Positions 13,994-21,344 are shown, counted from the stretch's first letter. The stretch: DNA of 53,520 bases from an uncultured Oscillospiraceae bacterium (GCA_949297075.1 CASFRX010000036.1:1-53520), one strand, 5' to 3'. Made by a program: numbers and translations. The notes: generated from the sequence alone by a model not told the origin.

Positions 13994-16495
13994 TTACACC
14001 TCTTTCATGATATCAAATAGTGTAGGCGCAAGTTGTTCGTCCTCCGTTGCTTGCAGATAACCTACGCCGTCTCTGAAATAGTCGGGATTAAGTTCGCATC
14101 CATAGCCTTTTCTGCCAAGCTTAATTGCAACATACGGAACTGTGAAGAGCCCTGCAAATGGGTCGAATACGATATCTCCTTTATTGCTGTAACGGTTTAT
14201 AATCCGCTCGACAATATCAAGCTGAAGTGGACAAACATGCATTTGCTGTCTTCTTCGACTTTGTGATGTATTAAGCGTTCGCATACGGTTTATGTCGTCC
14301 CACACTTCGTTCGTCCAACTGCCCGGAGCGACTACCATGAACGTTGCAGGTAGCTTTCCATTTTCATCAAGGCTTTTTGCGAGCTGAATATGCTCCTCAT
14401 AGTTATATACGTTGTTTCGGGAGAAATCTCTGTAAACTTTTTGTAGGTTTTCAACGGGTATATTCTTGAGCTCGTCTTTGCTGAAAAGCCTGTTGCCGCT
14501 TGAACGCCAAAATGCATGCGCATCTATCTGCCACTGTGCTCGTGTATATTCTTGCTTGCTTTTTGTCACAGGCTCATCGGCATAGGCTGTTGTGGTGTCT
14601 GTCGGTAGTTTTCGAAAAAGCAATATATATTCCGGGCAACCTACACCCATTTTCGAACCATCTTTACATTGCTCACTCCACCCGAGGCGGTATGTCTGAT
14701 TGTTCTCGCGGACAACATCGGTTACTACAGTAATCATGCCGAAATACTGAAAACCATGCTTCATATAATGTTCTATGCATATTGCATGAAACGGCTCTAT
14801 CGTCGGCATACCCGTTCCAGTTGTGTTGCCAAAGAGAACTCTGTCCTTTACATGGCAAGCAAATACTCTGCCGGGTTTTAGTATCTTCAACAGATTCGGA
14901 GTAAGATAGTCCATTTGTTCAAAAAACCGTTCTGTGTTTTCGTTATGTCCGAAATCATTATAATTCGGTGAATATTCGTAGTGGTTTGAGAATGGGATTG
15001 ATGTATGAATAAGGTCAATGCTGTTTTCTTCCATTCTTGCCGTTTCTTCAACACAGTCGTTTAAAACGGCCGTGTATAACTCTTTCTTAATTTCCGTTCT
15101 ACTCACTCCCATTTTTCTTTTAAAGCTGGCAGAAAGATAATCGTGCGCCAGCCCATATTTCTTTATGATGTTGCGCATTTGTGTTTGCAACTTATTGTGA
15201 TTTTCCCACTTTTCCATTAGCACATTTTTAATTTCTTGCTCGGCGATTGTGAAGATGATATCAATGCGAACCGTTTCCGTTTGCATAAATCTGTAAATTC
15301 TGTGTACAGCTTGAATAAAATCGTTAAATTCATAATCAACTCCGACAAATATGGCTCTGTGGCAGTGTTTTTGAAAATTACATCCTGAGCCGCTAAGGGA
15401 TTTTTTTGTGGCAAAATATTGCGTCTTGCCAGTTTGAAAGTCTATTGTGCGGCGCTCTCTTTCGTCGTAATCCATACTTCCGTAAATATCAACAGCTTCG
15501 GGGATAGCTTTTTTAATAGCTTTGCGTTCTGCTTCAAGGTCGTGCCATAAGAGGAAAGTATCAGCCGGCGACTCTTCGATAATTTCTTTCATTTTTGCAA
15601 TGCGAAGGTCAATGCTTCTGTTTTTTTCCTGAGCCGCAGCTGAGAGAGAAACGGCAGCATCTCGCATCAAAACAAGTTGACCGTTACGGTCCGTAGGCAG
15701 CTCATCGAATCGCTCGCCGATAACATGAAACCGGATATCAAGCTGCGGTAGAGCATATCCATCGTCGCTAAAGCCTAAATCTGACGGCAGATTTAAAAAG
15801 AGTCCCCAAGACGCAACCCACATCCAAAATTCTCTTTCACGGTGTGGATATAAGGTGAGATTGTTTGCTTTGGTGCTATCTCTTTGAAAAAAACGGGTGA
15901 GAGCTTGTCCTGTGTCCATGACTTCAAGGAAGCCTGCGTAATGTATCAGTTCTTTGTATTTGTTCGGCGAAGGAGTCGCAGTAGCAACAAATTTATATTC
16001 GACGCCTTTAAACTTATCAAGAAAGGTTTGATATGTTTTACTGCCAAAGCTTCGGAGTACCGCTGCTTCATCAAGAATGCAACAAGTGAACTTCTTCGGA
16101 TTTACATCGCCGTCACGCACCCTTTCATAGTTTGTGAGCAATATGTTTTCTGTTGATTCTTCAGCTTCCTGTGCAGTTCGGATATATTTCGGAACTTCAA
16201 TTTTGAGTAGCTCTTTTGCGTCGTGCATAAACTCCTGTCGTACACCGAGCGGAAGTATTATCAAAGCTTTTCCACCTTTATGCTTTGTTATAATTCTTGC
16301 TATTTCAAGTTCCTGTACCGTTTTGCCAAGTCCAAAACTTTCAAATAGTCCACGCCTCCCGCCTGCAATAGCCCATTTAACTGCTATGCGTTGATGTGGC
16401 TTGAGTATAGGATTGATTTCATTATCAGCTATTTCAAAACCGCTCATCGGAGCAGTTTCGACTTTAGAAAGAATAAACTCGTTATATGATTTCAT
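13994..16495 (-). CDS. SNF2-family helicase fused to an N4/N6-type DNA methyltransferase
   Basis: The ATG at 16495 is chosen because TTGGGGT lies seven bases upstream; the product is 833 aa. Residues 30-430 form an SF2/SNF2 helicase: 'FGLGKT' (Walker A, 54-59), 'LDEAA' (141-145), 'ATATPSPN' (171-178), 'GSGCNFQK' (369-376) and 'QAVHRIYR' (395-402). Residues 470-833 resemble a DNA methyltransferase: 'DPFAG' (778-782) plus 'GRKGYGCELNPDYF' for SAM binding, and 'TSIPF' (499-503 region) where active enzymes have TSPPY or DPPY. The degenerate catalytic motif raises the question of activity. Such fusions in phages are thought to modify or protect DNA. Confidence 0.88.
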   Translation of the reverse strand: MKSYNEFILSKVETAPMSGFEIADNEINPILKPHQRIAVKWAIAGGRRGLFESFGLGKTVQELEIARIITKHKGGKALIILPLGVRQEFMHDAKELLKIEVPKYIRTAQEAEESTENILLTNYERVRDGDVNPKKFTCCILDEAAVLRSFGSKTYQTFLDKFKGVEYKFVATATPSPNKYKELIHYAGFLEVMDTGQALTRFFQRDSTKANNLTLYPHREREFWMWVASWGLFLNLPSDLGFSDDGYALPQLDIRFHVIGERFDELPTDRNGQLVLMRDAAVSLSAAAQEKNRSIDLRIAKMKEIIEESPADTFLLWHDLEAERKAIKKAIPEAVDIYGSMDYDERERRTIDFQTGKTQYFATKKSLSGSGCNFQKHCHRAIFVGVDYEFNDFIQAVHRIYRFMQTETVRIDIIFTIAEQEIKNVLMEKWENHNKLQTQMRNIIKKYGLAHDYLSASFKRKMGVSRTEIKKELYTAVLNDCVEETARMEENSIDLIHTSIPFSNHYEYSPNYNDFGHNENTERFFEQMDYLTPNLLKILKPGRVFACHVKDRVLFGNTTGTGMPTIEPFHAICIEHYMKHGFQYFGMITVVTDVVRENNQTYRLGWSEQCKDGSKMGVGCPEYILLFRKLPTDTTTAYADEPVTKSKQEYTRAQWQIDAHAFWRSSGNRLFSKDELKNIPVENLQKVYRDFSRNNVYNYEEHIQLAKSLDENGKLPATFMVVAPGSWTNEVWDDINRMRTLNTSQSRRRQQMHVCPLQLDIVERIINRYSNKGDIVFDPFAGLFTVPYVAIKLGRKGYGCELNPDYFRDGVGYLQATEDEQLAPTLFDIMKEV

Positions 16496-16512
16496 GTATT
16501 TTACCCCAAATT

Positions 16513-16665
16513 TCAAAGTTCTATGAGAAAAGCATACCCTAAGCCGACAAGCTTACTCCTAAGCTGCTTTAAGTGCTTTTTCTCGAAATCAACAAGCTTG
16601 TCCTCGCAGATGATTCCTAAGAGAATCAAGACAAGAAGGATTATTTCAATTATTGTATTTATCAT
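16513..16665 (-). CDS. Small membrane protein, truncated duplicate (copy 2)
   Basis: A 50-aa frame, ATG 16665 to TGA 16513: 'MINTIIEIILLVLILLGIIC', then 'EDKLVDFEKKHLKQLRSKLV' and 'GLGYAFLIEL'. It matches the first 47 residues of the 82-aa protein at 13054-13302 apart from a few changes, but the second membrane segment is lost where homology stops. It keeps a start codon and the first helix, so it may still be translated, or it may be a remnant left by the recombination that duplicated the segment. Confidence 0.6.
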   Translation of the reverse strand: MINTIIEIILLVLILLGIICEDKLVDFEKKHLKQLRSKLVGLGYAFLIEL

Positions 16666-16668
16666 GTT

Positions 16669-17679
16669 TTACACCTCATATTTTTTGATGGCGGCGTTCA
16701 TTGCGGCGCCAAGCTTTTGGCCGAGCTGACTGTCAGCGGCGGTTATTCTGTCAAGCAGCTCCTTAAGCTTTCTCAGGTTTTCCTGCGCCGAGGTAAAAAA
16801 GGCTTTGAAAGCGGCGACATCGGGATTGCTCATTTGCAGTTGTTTTTTCAACTCATCGGCGGTGTGTTGAGCCTTGGCGGCGTCTTTCTCAGCCGCTTTT
16901 TTTGCAAGGTTTGCCGCTTCGATTTTTTCGTTGGCATCAGCAAGAAGCTTTTCAATTTCTGCCGCTGAATTGGCAGCTGCTTTTGCTTCGGCTTCTGCCT
17001 TGAGCTTGTCCGTTACCTCCTGCGGTATTTCGGGGTTTTCTTTAAGAGCCTTAAGGTTGTCTTTTGCTTTTTTCTCTGCAGCTTTGGCCTTGTCAAGCTT
17101 GTCCTTGTATGCCGCAATTTCTTTATTGAGGCTGTCGACGGTTTCGTTGAGGTCTTTTACCTTTTCGCGGTTATACTGAAGCATACTTTCGGCTTTTTCC
17201 TTTTCCGCCTGCAGGTCAAGCATTTTCTCAACCTTCGCCTTGGCTTCGTCACGCTCCTTAATCAGGCGGTCAAGCTCTCTTGAAGAAAGATTTTCCACAT
17301 TGTTCTCTTCGACGAACTGTTCACGCTCCTCTTCGGGAATAGCAAGCAGGCGCAGAGCTTTGGTGTATGATAAATTCATAAGCGTTTGGGAATTTGAACT
17401 GAACAAGCTTTCTTGAGAGTTGCCGTATTCCTCATAAGCCTTCATGAAGTTGATGGCCGTTGACTGCGAATAGTTGACTCTCTCTTTAAGCCACTTTCCC
17501 CATTCGCCATGGGGAACGAGCGATTTTGCCTCTGTAAGATAGCCGCCGATTTCTATCGCATATTCCAGAGCCATTCGCTGTGCCTGCTTCGTTTTATAAA
17601 TGATTTTCTTTTCAAGAATTTCAATCTCTCTTTTAGGCAACATTTGATTTTGTGCCTGATTCATCATTGCATTTTCCAT
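16669..17679 (-). CDS. DUF3102 family protein with long coiled coil
   Basis: A 336-aa protein. Residues 20-110 ('EIEILEKKIIYKTKQAQRMALEYAIEIGGYLTEAKSLVPHGEWGKWLKERVNYSQSTAINFMKAYEEYG') are the DUF3102 domain, which resembles the KfrA/ParB-like helix-turn-helix proteins of phages and plasmids. From about 130 to 300 the protein is an Ala/Lys/Glu coiled coil. A DNA-binding, oligomerising role is likely; the exact function is unknown. The gene starts 47 bases inside the end of the PcfJ-like gene. Its C-terminal 'AAIKKYEV' is repeated at the end of the gene at 13306, a sign of segmental duplication. Confidence 0.82.
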   Translation of the reverse strand: MENAMMNQAQNQMLPKREIEILEKKIIYKTKQAQRMALEYAIEIGGYLTEAKSLVPHGEWGKWLKERVNYSQSTAINFMKAYEEYGNSQESLFSSNSQTLMNLSYTKALRLLAIPEEEREQFVEENNVENLSSRELDRLIKERDEAKAKVEKMLDLQAEKEKAESMLQYNREKVKDLNETVDSLNKEIAAYKDKLDKAKAAEKKAKDNLKALKENPEIPQEVTDKLKAEAEAKAAANSAAEIEKLLADANEKIEAANLAKKAAEKDAAKAQHTADELKKQLQMSNPDVAAFKAFFTSAQENLRKLKELLDRITAADSQLGQKLGAAMNAAIKKYEV

Positions 17680-19315
17680 TCTTGTTTTCCTTTCCTATTT
17701 TGTTTGTTTTTAGATATTCAAGCCATTTTTCCTCAAAGGCTTGTACCTCAGGAGTGCGGTCGCAGTTGCATTTGCCCCTGTTCTGCCTCACATAGTATGT
17801 TTCTTTATTGAGTTCGAGAGTAAAAAAAGGCGTTTCGGGGTCAGATATGTGGCGAATAAAGAATATTGCCGTTTTGCCCTCTGCGTGCCTTTGGGCATAT
17901 GTAGCTACGCAATGGTTGAGCTTGTTTCCCTCGTTTATTAAGTCTTTTTCGCTCCTACAAGCGAATATCATCAATCCTGTGTCTTCATCGGCAAAGGCAA
18001 AGGGCTCAAGCTGTTCTGAACGAGCCTTGAATTTTTTAATCAGCTCTTGGTTTTCTTCAAATTTAATCAGAGCAACAAGCTGGTCATGCTTGGCTGCGAG
18101 ATTTTGCGGATATTTGTCTTTTACATTTAAATCCATTTTTCGCTTTTTGCAAAGATTCCAGAAATCAAGCAGAGTGCGAGCGTTGCAGATGCTTTTATGT
18201 TCAGGATATTTTTGCTGTTGGCGTACAAGGTAATTACAAGCAGTTATAAGGCTTTCGCCTGTTTCGACAAATTCATCAAATGCATATTTAAACAAAGAAT
18301 AGATTCTCTGTGTGTCGCTGAGCTTTACATTGATGTCATATTCTTTGTACTTTTTGTAAGTACATATCAGCTCAAGGGTTAAGTGCTTTTCTGTTGCTTC
18401 TCGGTATTCTTCTTTAGTTAATCCAAGGATTTCGTGCGGTTTCGCTTTCTTAAGGTCTAAGCCTTTAACGGCTGTACTGCCTCTCCAGTTTGTATAATAG
18501 CTTGTTGCCGTCTTTGCTTTTTTAAGAGCTTCGTTGACCAGCTCACTTTGCCCTTGCATGACAAGGTTTTCAATGTTCGGCCGCTTCTGCCACAGTCGAA
18601 GATAGCTGACTATCAGTCTCTCGTTGCCTTTGGCGAAAAGGTCAAGCTTGCTGTTTTCGCAGGATGTGCCGTTCAAGACCTCTTGGCCGAACGGAAGCAG
18701 GCAGCTTTCGTCAATTTCACAAAGCACATCATCATACCTCTTACGCTGTTCCCAACCTTTCAGCCTTGATATGCTTAAAAAGTAATGCCTGTAGGCCACG
18801 CACCTTATTATCTTCTTACCGTCTGCAATGTATGCTTCAAACGGATATGAACCAATAGAAACTGTACCGCTTTTATCAACATTTTTATAAACCCTCCACG
18901 ATACGATGCAGAGCATGTTTTCAATTTTGCACACTTCAACAAAGGTTTTACAGCCAAGATTATATCCGTCGCTGTACATTCTTGATATAGATATAGCTTT
19001 GACCGGAGCGCCGCATTCCGGACACAAGGTTGCTTGATGGCTTGTGATATTCTCTTGTGTTCGGTGGTTAAAAAAGCCGTATTCGTTACAGTAAGGGCTG
19101 CATAAGCCTCCGGCGACATAATCACAAAGGAAGCTTTCGCCGCAGGCGGTACATTTGCACCGGACATATTTCTCTTTAAGGCCGGTTAATGGGTTGTTTA
19201 TGTATTCACATCTCATAACAAGAGTATTGGTGTCATGAAAATAATGCTCTGCGAAGTCAAACAAGTCCTGCGACGGCTCAAGCGGCAACAGTCTTGAATA
19301 GTTTGTTTCTGTCAT
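17633..19315 (-). CDS. PcfJ-like protein
   Basis: A 560-aa protein. The N-terminal 150 residues hold a zinc-ribbon-like arrangement ('CKCTACGESFLCDYVAGGLCSPYCNEYGF', 'LCPECGAPVKA'). The C-terminal region ('CRSEKDLINEGNKLNHCVATYAQRHAEGKTAIFFIRHISDPETPFFTLELNKETYYVRQNRGKCN') is the PcfJ domain named for a gene of the Enterococcus plasmid pCF10. PcfJ-like genes are common in Firmicutes phages and mobile elements, usually beside PcfK-like genes, but their biochemical role is unknown. The 107-aa gene directly upstream fits the PcfK-like partner. Zinc binding and nucleic-acid association are inferred from the Cys pairs. Confidence 0.82.
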   Translation of the reverse strand: MTETNYSRLLPLEPSQDLFDFAEHYFHDTNTLVMRCEYINNPLTGLKEKYVRCKCTACGESFLCDYVAGGLCSPYCNEYGFFNHRTQENITSHQATLCPECGAPVKAISISRMYSDGYNLGCKTFVEVCKIENMLCIVSWRVYKNVDKSGTVSIGSYPFEAYIADGKKIIRCVAYRHYFLSISRLKGWEQRKRYDDVLCEIDESCLLPFGQEVLNGTSCENSKLDLFAKGNERLIVSYLRLWQKRPNIENLVMQGQSELVNEALKKAKTATSYYTNWRGSTAVKGLDLKKAKPHEILGLTKEEYREATEKHLTLELICTYKKYKEYDINVKLSDTQRIYSLFKYAFDEFVETGESLITACNYLVRQQQKYPEHKSICNARTLLDFWNLCKKRKMDLNVKDKYPQNLAAKHDQLVALIKFEENQELIKKFKARSEQLEPFAFADEDTGLMIFACRSEKDLINEGNKLNHCVATYAQRHAEGKTAIFFIRHISDPETPFFTLELNKETYYVRQNRGKCNCDRTPEVQAFEEKWLEYLKTNKIGKENKNGKCNDESGTKSNVA

Positions 19316-19331
19316 TTCAGCTCACCTCAAC

Positions 19332-19655
19332 TCAAAGAAAATCCGATATGTCAATGATATCGGGTGCGTTATTGGTGGCTTCTTCGTCCGGGATTCCGTA
19401 GAAAATTTTTATAATATCCTCGGCAACATTTGGAGGACAACATCCGCAGCTGCCTTTTTGGTTTTTGCGAGCGTATTCTTCTATTTTTCTCTCGCATTTT
19501 TCTATCTCCATGTCCGGGTTGTCCAAATCCGTGCTGACTATATCGGCGATGTGGTCGCTTTTGCGGCAGATGTCTTTCAGCTGCTCGCCAACCATCCAAA
19601 CCGCCGTGCCTTCCTTGCCCTTTTGCTGAGCTTCAATTTTTTCAAAAACCGTCAT
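19332..19655 (-). CDS. PcfK-like / AcrIIA9-like small protein
   Basis: A 107-aa acidic, helical protein directly upstream of the PcfJ-like gene. Its 'AVWMVGEQLKDICRKSDHIADIVSTDL' segment and its 'KCERKIEEYARKNQKGSCGCCPPNVAEDIIKIFYGI' segment resemble the family that includes PcfK-like proteins and the Cas9 inhibitor AcrIIA9. The similarity is recognised by eye and is not proof of anti-CRISPR activity; family members are widespread and most are untested. The start has AGGAGG upstream. The leader just before it carries one copy of the 33-nt repeat (19668-19700). Confidence 0.5.
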   Translation of the reverse strand: MTVFEKIEAQQKGKEGTAVWMVGEQLKDICRKSDHIADIVSTDLDNPDMEIEKCERKIEEYARKNQKGSCGCCPPNVAEDIIKIFYGIPDEEATNNAPDIIDISDFL

Positions 19656-19667
19656 TGTTTAAACCTC

Positions 19668-19700
19668 CTGCTGTTTTTGTCGTTGGTTGATTGTGCTTTA
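19668..19700. repeat. 33-nt repeat, copy 1 (inverted relative to copy at 23601-23633)
   Basis: This 33-nt sequence (+ strand begins CTGCTGTTTTTGTCGTTGG) is the reverse complement of 23601-23633 with one mismatch. It covers the stop codon and the leader between the 62-aa gene and the AcrIIA9-like gene. A match this long 3.9 kb away is far beyond chance. It may be a recombination target, a regulator-binding leader or the trace of a duplication. Confidence 0.85.
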
Positions 19701-19886
19701 TTGCGGATTACGGGAAAAATATTCCTCCGGGTGGGTGGAAAAGTAATCTGCTAATGTATCTGCCATGCGCTGCCCCCACAGAGCGGCCAGCCGTTCTTGT
19801 TCCTCATGGGGCAATTCTTTTAACTTCTCAATGCGCCCATCCGAATATTCCACGAAACACTCGTATGTATACTCTCTTTTTGCCAT
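19698..19886 (-). CDS. Small phage protein (62 aa), function unknown
   Basis: The ATG at 19886 is chosen because AGAGGTGG lies just upstream; a GTG three codons earlier overlaps that site. The product 'MAKREYTYECFVEYSDGRI' continues with 'EKLKELPHEEQERLAALWGQ' and ends 'ADTLADYFSTHPEEYFSRNPQ'. It is acidic and largely helical after a short beta hairpin. Similar short proteins with a 'RLAALWGQRMADTLA' helix are common in Clostridia prophages and conjugative elements; no function is known. Confidence 0.65.
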   Translation of the reverse strand: MAKREYTYECFVEYSDGRIEKLKELPHEEQERLAALWGQRMADTLADYFSTHPEEYFSRNPQ

Positions 19887-20009
19887 ATCCACCACCTCTT
19901 TAAATAATTACTTCTTGTTTAGGTTGTCTTATTACTTGCTTAATACAATTTCAAGTGATGTCATTGTTGTCAATCCTTTTCATATTTCAAAATCGGTCTT
20001 ATCCTTGGC

Positions 20010-20165
20010 TTATTTTTCAACGCCCTGTGTATTGTTTTTTTCACAAACAAATAAAGCATTAGCAATCTGTTTTTCATACGCCCACTCTTTTCGTTTGGGT
20101 GACAATGCGCTTTTGATTATTTTGTGAAAATTCGTATTTGCATAATCAGTTTTTACAGGTTTCAT
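20010..20165 (-). CDS. Small basic phage protein (51 aa), function unknown
   Basis: A short frame from ATG 20165 to TAA 20010, 51 aa: 'MKPVKTDYANTNFHKIIKSA', then 'LSPKRKEWAYEKQIANALFV'. The upstream gene's last codons contain GGAGG eight bases before this ATG, and the stop of that gene (TAA) directly precedes the ATG, so it looks translationally coupled. It is basic and helical. No domain recognised. The 110 bases after it (19900-20009) hold only short frames. Confidence 0.55.
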   Translation of the reverse strand: MKPVKTDYANTNFHKIIKSALSPKRKEWAYEKQIANALFVCEKNNTQGVEK

Positions 20166-20450
20166 TTACAGGGCCTCCAATTCTTCAGCGGTAAAGGCAA
20201 AACCACGTCCACCTTCATAGTTGATATGTTCCTTGATTTTCTCAATATTGCATTTTGTCATAATCTGCAAAGAGAGCTTTGTATCTCTATTACAGCAGTC
20301 ATTCCACAACATATACAGCTTACAGCCGGTAATGCCGTTGTCCTGCATACGCTGAAAAGCTCTCTCAGCTCCGAACAGGTCAACATTATAAGCCTGCATA
20401 AGAAAAGTTAATGCTCCGGGATCCCCTTCGCAAATATCAAAACTAACCAT
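20166..20450 (-). CDS. Small phage protein (94 aa), function unknown
   Basis: A 94-aa protein: 'MVSFDICEGDPGALTFLMQA', then 'YNVDLFGAERAFQRMQDNGI', 'TGCKLYMLWNDCCNRDT' and a Lys/Glu-rich end. The helical 'GALTFLMQAY....AERAFQRMQDNGITGCKLYMLWNDCC' pattern is seen in small early-region proteins of Firmicutes prophages and mobile elements. Three Cys residues (Cys7, and the Cys51-Cys52 region) are not arranged as a classical metal site. It is part of the leftward early operon, with a good ribosome site. Confidence 0.65.
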   Translation of the reverse strand: MVSFDICEGDPGALTFLMQAYNVDLFGAERAFQRMQDNGITGCKLYMLWNDCCNRDTKLSLQIMTKCNIEKIKEHINYEGGRGFAFTAEELEAL

Positions 20451-20453
20451 TTG

Positions 20454-20753
20454 TTAAGCCTCTTCCAATTCTCCGTATTCTTTTACATAGGCATCATAGT
20501 CATACTGTTTGAGCAGGGACTTTGCTTCGTCCACAGTAATTGCTTCGCCGGTGCAACCTCTTTCACCGTCATGCACAAGTAACCAATTACCCTTTTCAGA
20601 ACGGTAGAGGTCACAGTCATATTTTCTGCCGTAGCCTTTTCCGTACATCTGCTGTAAAAAGTAGCCGGTGTATTCGTACCACTTTTTAACTTTGCCTATG
20701 AGTTTCATTTTTGAGGTATCATATACCATATCTTTGATAATAACCCTTGCCAT
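20454..20753 (-). CDS. Small phage protein (99 aa), function unknown
   Basis: A 99-aa basic-to-acidic protein, 'MARVIIKDMVYDTSKMKLIG' onwards. The segment 'KVKKWYEYTGYFLQQMYGKGYGRKYDCDLYRSEKGNWLLVHDGERG' reads as a beta-rich domain, followed by a helical 'ITVDEAKSLLKQYDYDAYVKEYGELEEA' tail. Proteins with this 'T..Y....MY......LYRS..GNWFL' pattern are common hypothetical proteins in Clostridia prophages and integrative elements. The start follows TTAGGAGG. No function is assigned. Confidence 0.68.
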   Translation of the reverse strand: MARVIIKDMVYDTSKMKLIGKVKKWYEYTGYFLQQMYGKGYGRKYDCDLYRSEKGNWLLVHDGERGCTGEAITVDEAKSLLKQYDYDAYVKEYGELEEA

Positions 20754-20762
20754 TTGTACCTC

Positions 20763-20941
20763 CTAATTTATCCATTTAACAACGGTATCTCCTGTGTAGC
20801 CTTTCTGCCATACATACCACGCATAACAGATAGCATTTGATTTAGCGTACCGTTCAAAATCCGTATTTCTGCTTCGTGGTTGTTTTGTTCGGGGTCTTTC
20901 GATTCATGGTTGATTTGTTTGGGGATTGTTATCTGTCGCAT
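20763..20941 (-). CDS. Possible small early ORF, two overlapping frames
   Basis: ATG 20941 opens a 57-codon frame ending at TAA 20768 ('MRQITIPKQINHESKDPEQN' onwards). The -1 frame over the second half reads 'ERYAKSNAICYAWYVWQKGY' then 'TGDTVVKWIN', ending at TAG 20763. That second frame looks much more like conserved small phage proteins ('YAW.VWQKGY.GD..VKW') but has no start codon. Either the gene carries a frameshift or the two frames are joined by slippage. The upstream operator at 20942-20958 abuts this ORF. Confidence 0.4.
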
Positions 20942-20958
20942 GAGCACTATATGTGCTC
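20942..20958. promoter_or_regulatory. Repressor operator, copy downstream of the Cro-like gene
   Basis: GAGCACTATATGTGCTC: arms GAGCAC and GTGCTC are perfect complements around TATAT. It is identical in all 17 bases to 21181-21197 and flanks the Cro-like gene on the other side. It shares the CAC-N5-GTG core with the three sites at 21247-21316. Confidence 0.85.
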
Positions 20959-20964
20959 GACAGG

Positions 20965-21162
20965 CTAATAAAAAATTTCCACTAAGGAAACTCCGTAATA
21001 ATTAGAAATTTTAACTTTTGCTTCGTCTCTTGGAACTCTTTCGCCGCGTTCATACATGGCAAGTGCCGATTTAGTTATACCTATACCGTCAGCCGCAATC
21101 TGTTGCGTTTTTTCGCCGCGCAATTTACGGAGAGTTTCTCCGATTTCAATTCTGCTTTTCAT
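20965..21162 (-). CDS. Cro-like XRE-family transcriptional regulator
   Basis: A 65-aa single-domain helix-turn-helix protein, 'MKSRIEIGETLRKLRGEKTQ' onwards, with the XRE core 'GIGITKSALAMYERGERVPRDEAKVKISNYYGVSLVEIFY'. It is the first gene of the leftward early operon and is divergent from the CI repressor, the classical Cro position. It should bind the CAC-N5-GTG operators and favour the lytic path. Its promoter is 21208-21235 (minus strand). A Shine-Dalgarno AAGGAGATGAT precedes the ATG. Identical operators lie on both sides of the gene, so it probably autoregulates. Confidence 0.9.
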   Translation of the reverse strand: MKSRIEIGETLRKLRGEKTQQIAADGIGITKSALAMYERGERVPRDEAKVKISNYYGVSLVEIFY

Positions 21163-21180
21163 GATTTATCATCTCCTTTC

Positions 21181-21197
21181 GAGCACTATATGTGCTC
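21181..21197. promoter_or_regulatory. Repressor operator just downstream of the leftward early promoter
   Basis: GAGCACTATATGTGCTC, identical to 20942-20958. It lies between the leftward -10 box (21208-21213) and the Cro start codon (21162), covering the expected transcription start. A bound repressor here would block the lytic transcript. Confidence 0.85.
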
Positions 21198-21207
21198 TGT
21201 GCCTCTA

Positions 21208-21235
21208 ATTATACGCTCTTATTCGCAAATGTCAA
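21208..21235 (-). promoter_or_regulatory. Leftward early (lytic) promoter, perfect sigma-A boxes
   Basis: On the minus strand TTGACA (21230-21235) and TATAAT (21208-21213) are separated by 16 bases. It drives cro and the early operon. Operators lie downstream (21181-21197) and upstream (21247-21257). Confidence 0.9.
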
Positions 21236-21246
21236 CACTAAATGCG

Positions 21247-21257
21247 CACAAATAGTG
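21247..21257. promoter_or_regulatory. CAC-N5-GTG operator
   Basis: CAC-AAATA-GTG, the same 11-base core as the two 17-base operators but with a weaker outer palindrome (GCG...CAC). It lies 11 bases upstream of the leftward -35 box, between the two divergent promoters. Confidence 0.75.
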
Positions 21258-21272
21258 CACAAAGATAATGAA

Positions 21273-21283
21273 CACTTTTTGTG
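21273..21283. promoter_or_regulatory. CAC-N5-GTG operator
   Basis: CAC-TTTTT-GTG, inside the longer near-palindrome AACACTTTTTGTGTA. It lies just upstream of the -35 box of the repressor promoter, a position from which a bound repressor could stimulate its own promoter. Confidence 0.75.
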
Positions 21284-21294
21284 TACATTGCCGG

Positions 21295-21322
21295 TTGACT
21301 TTGTGCACAAAAAGTGTATAAT
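21295..21322 (+). promoter_or_regulatory. Repressor-maintenance promoter with operator in its spacer
   Basis: TTGACT (21295-21300) and TATAAT (21317-21322) with a 16-base spacer. The spacer holds the operator CAC-AAAAA-GTG (21306-21316), so repressor binding at high concentration would shut off its own gene. The transcript would carry the repressor, the K+ channel and the surface protein genes. Confidence 0.9.
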
Positions 21323-21344
21323 TGCAATAAAAGAGGTGATAATA

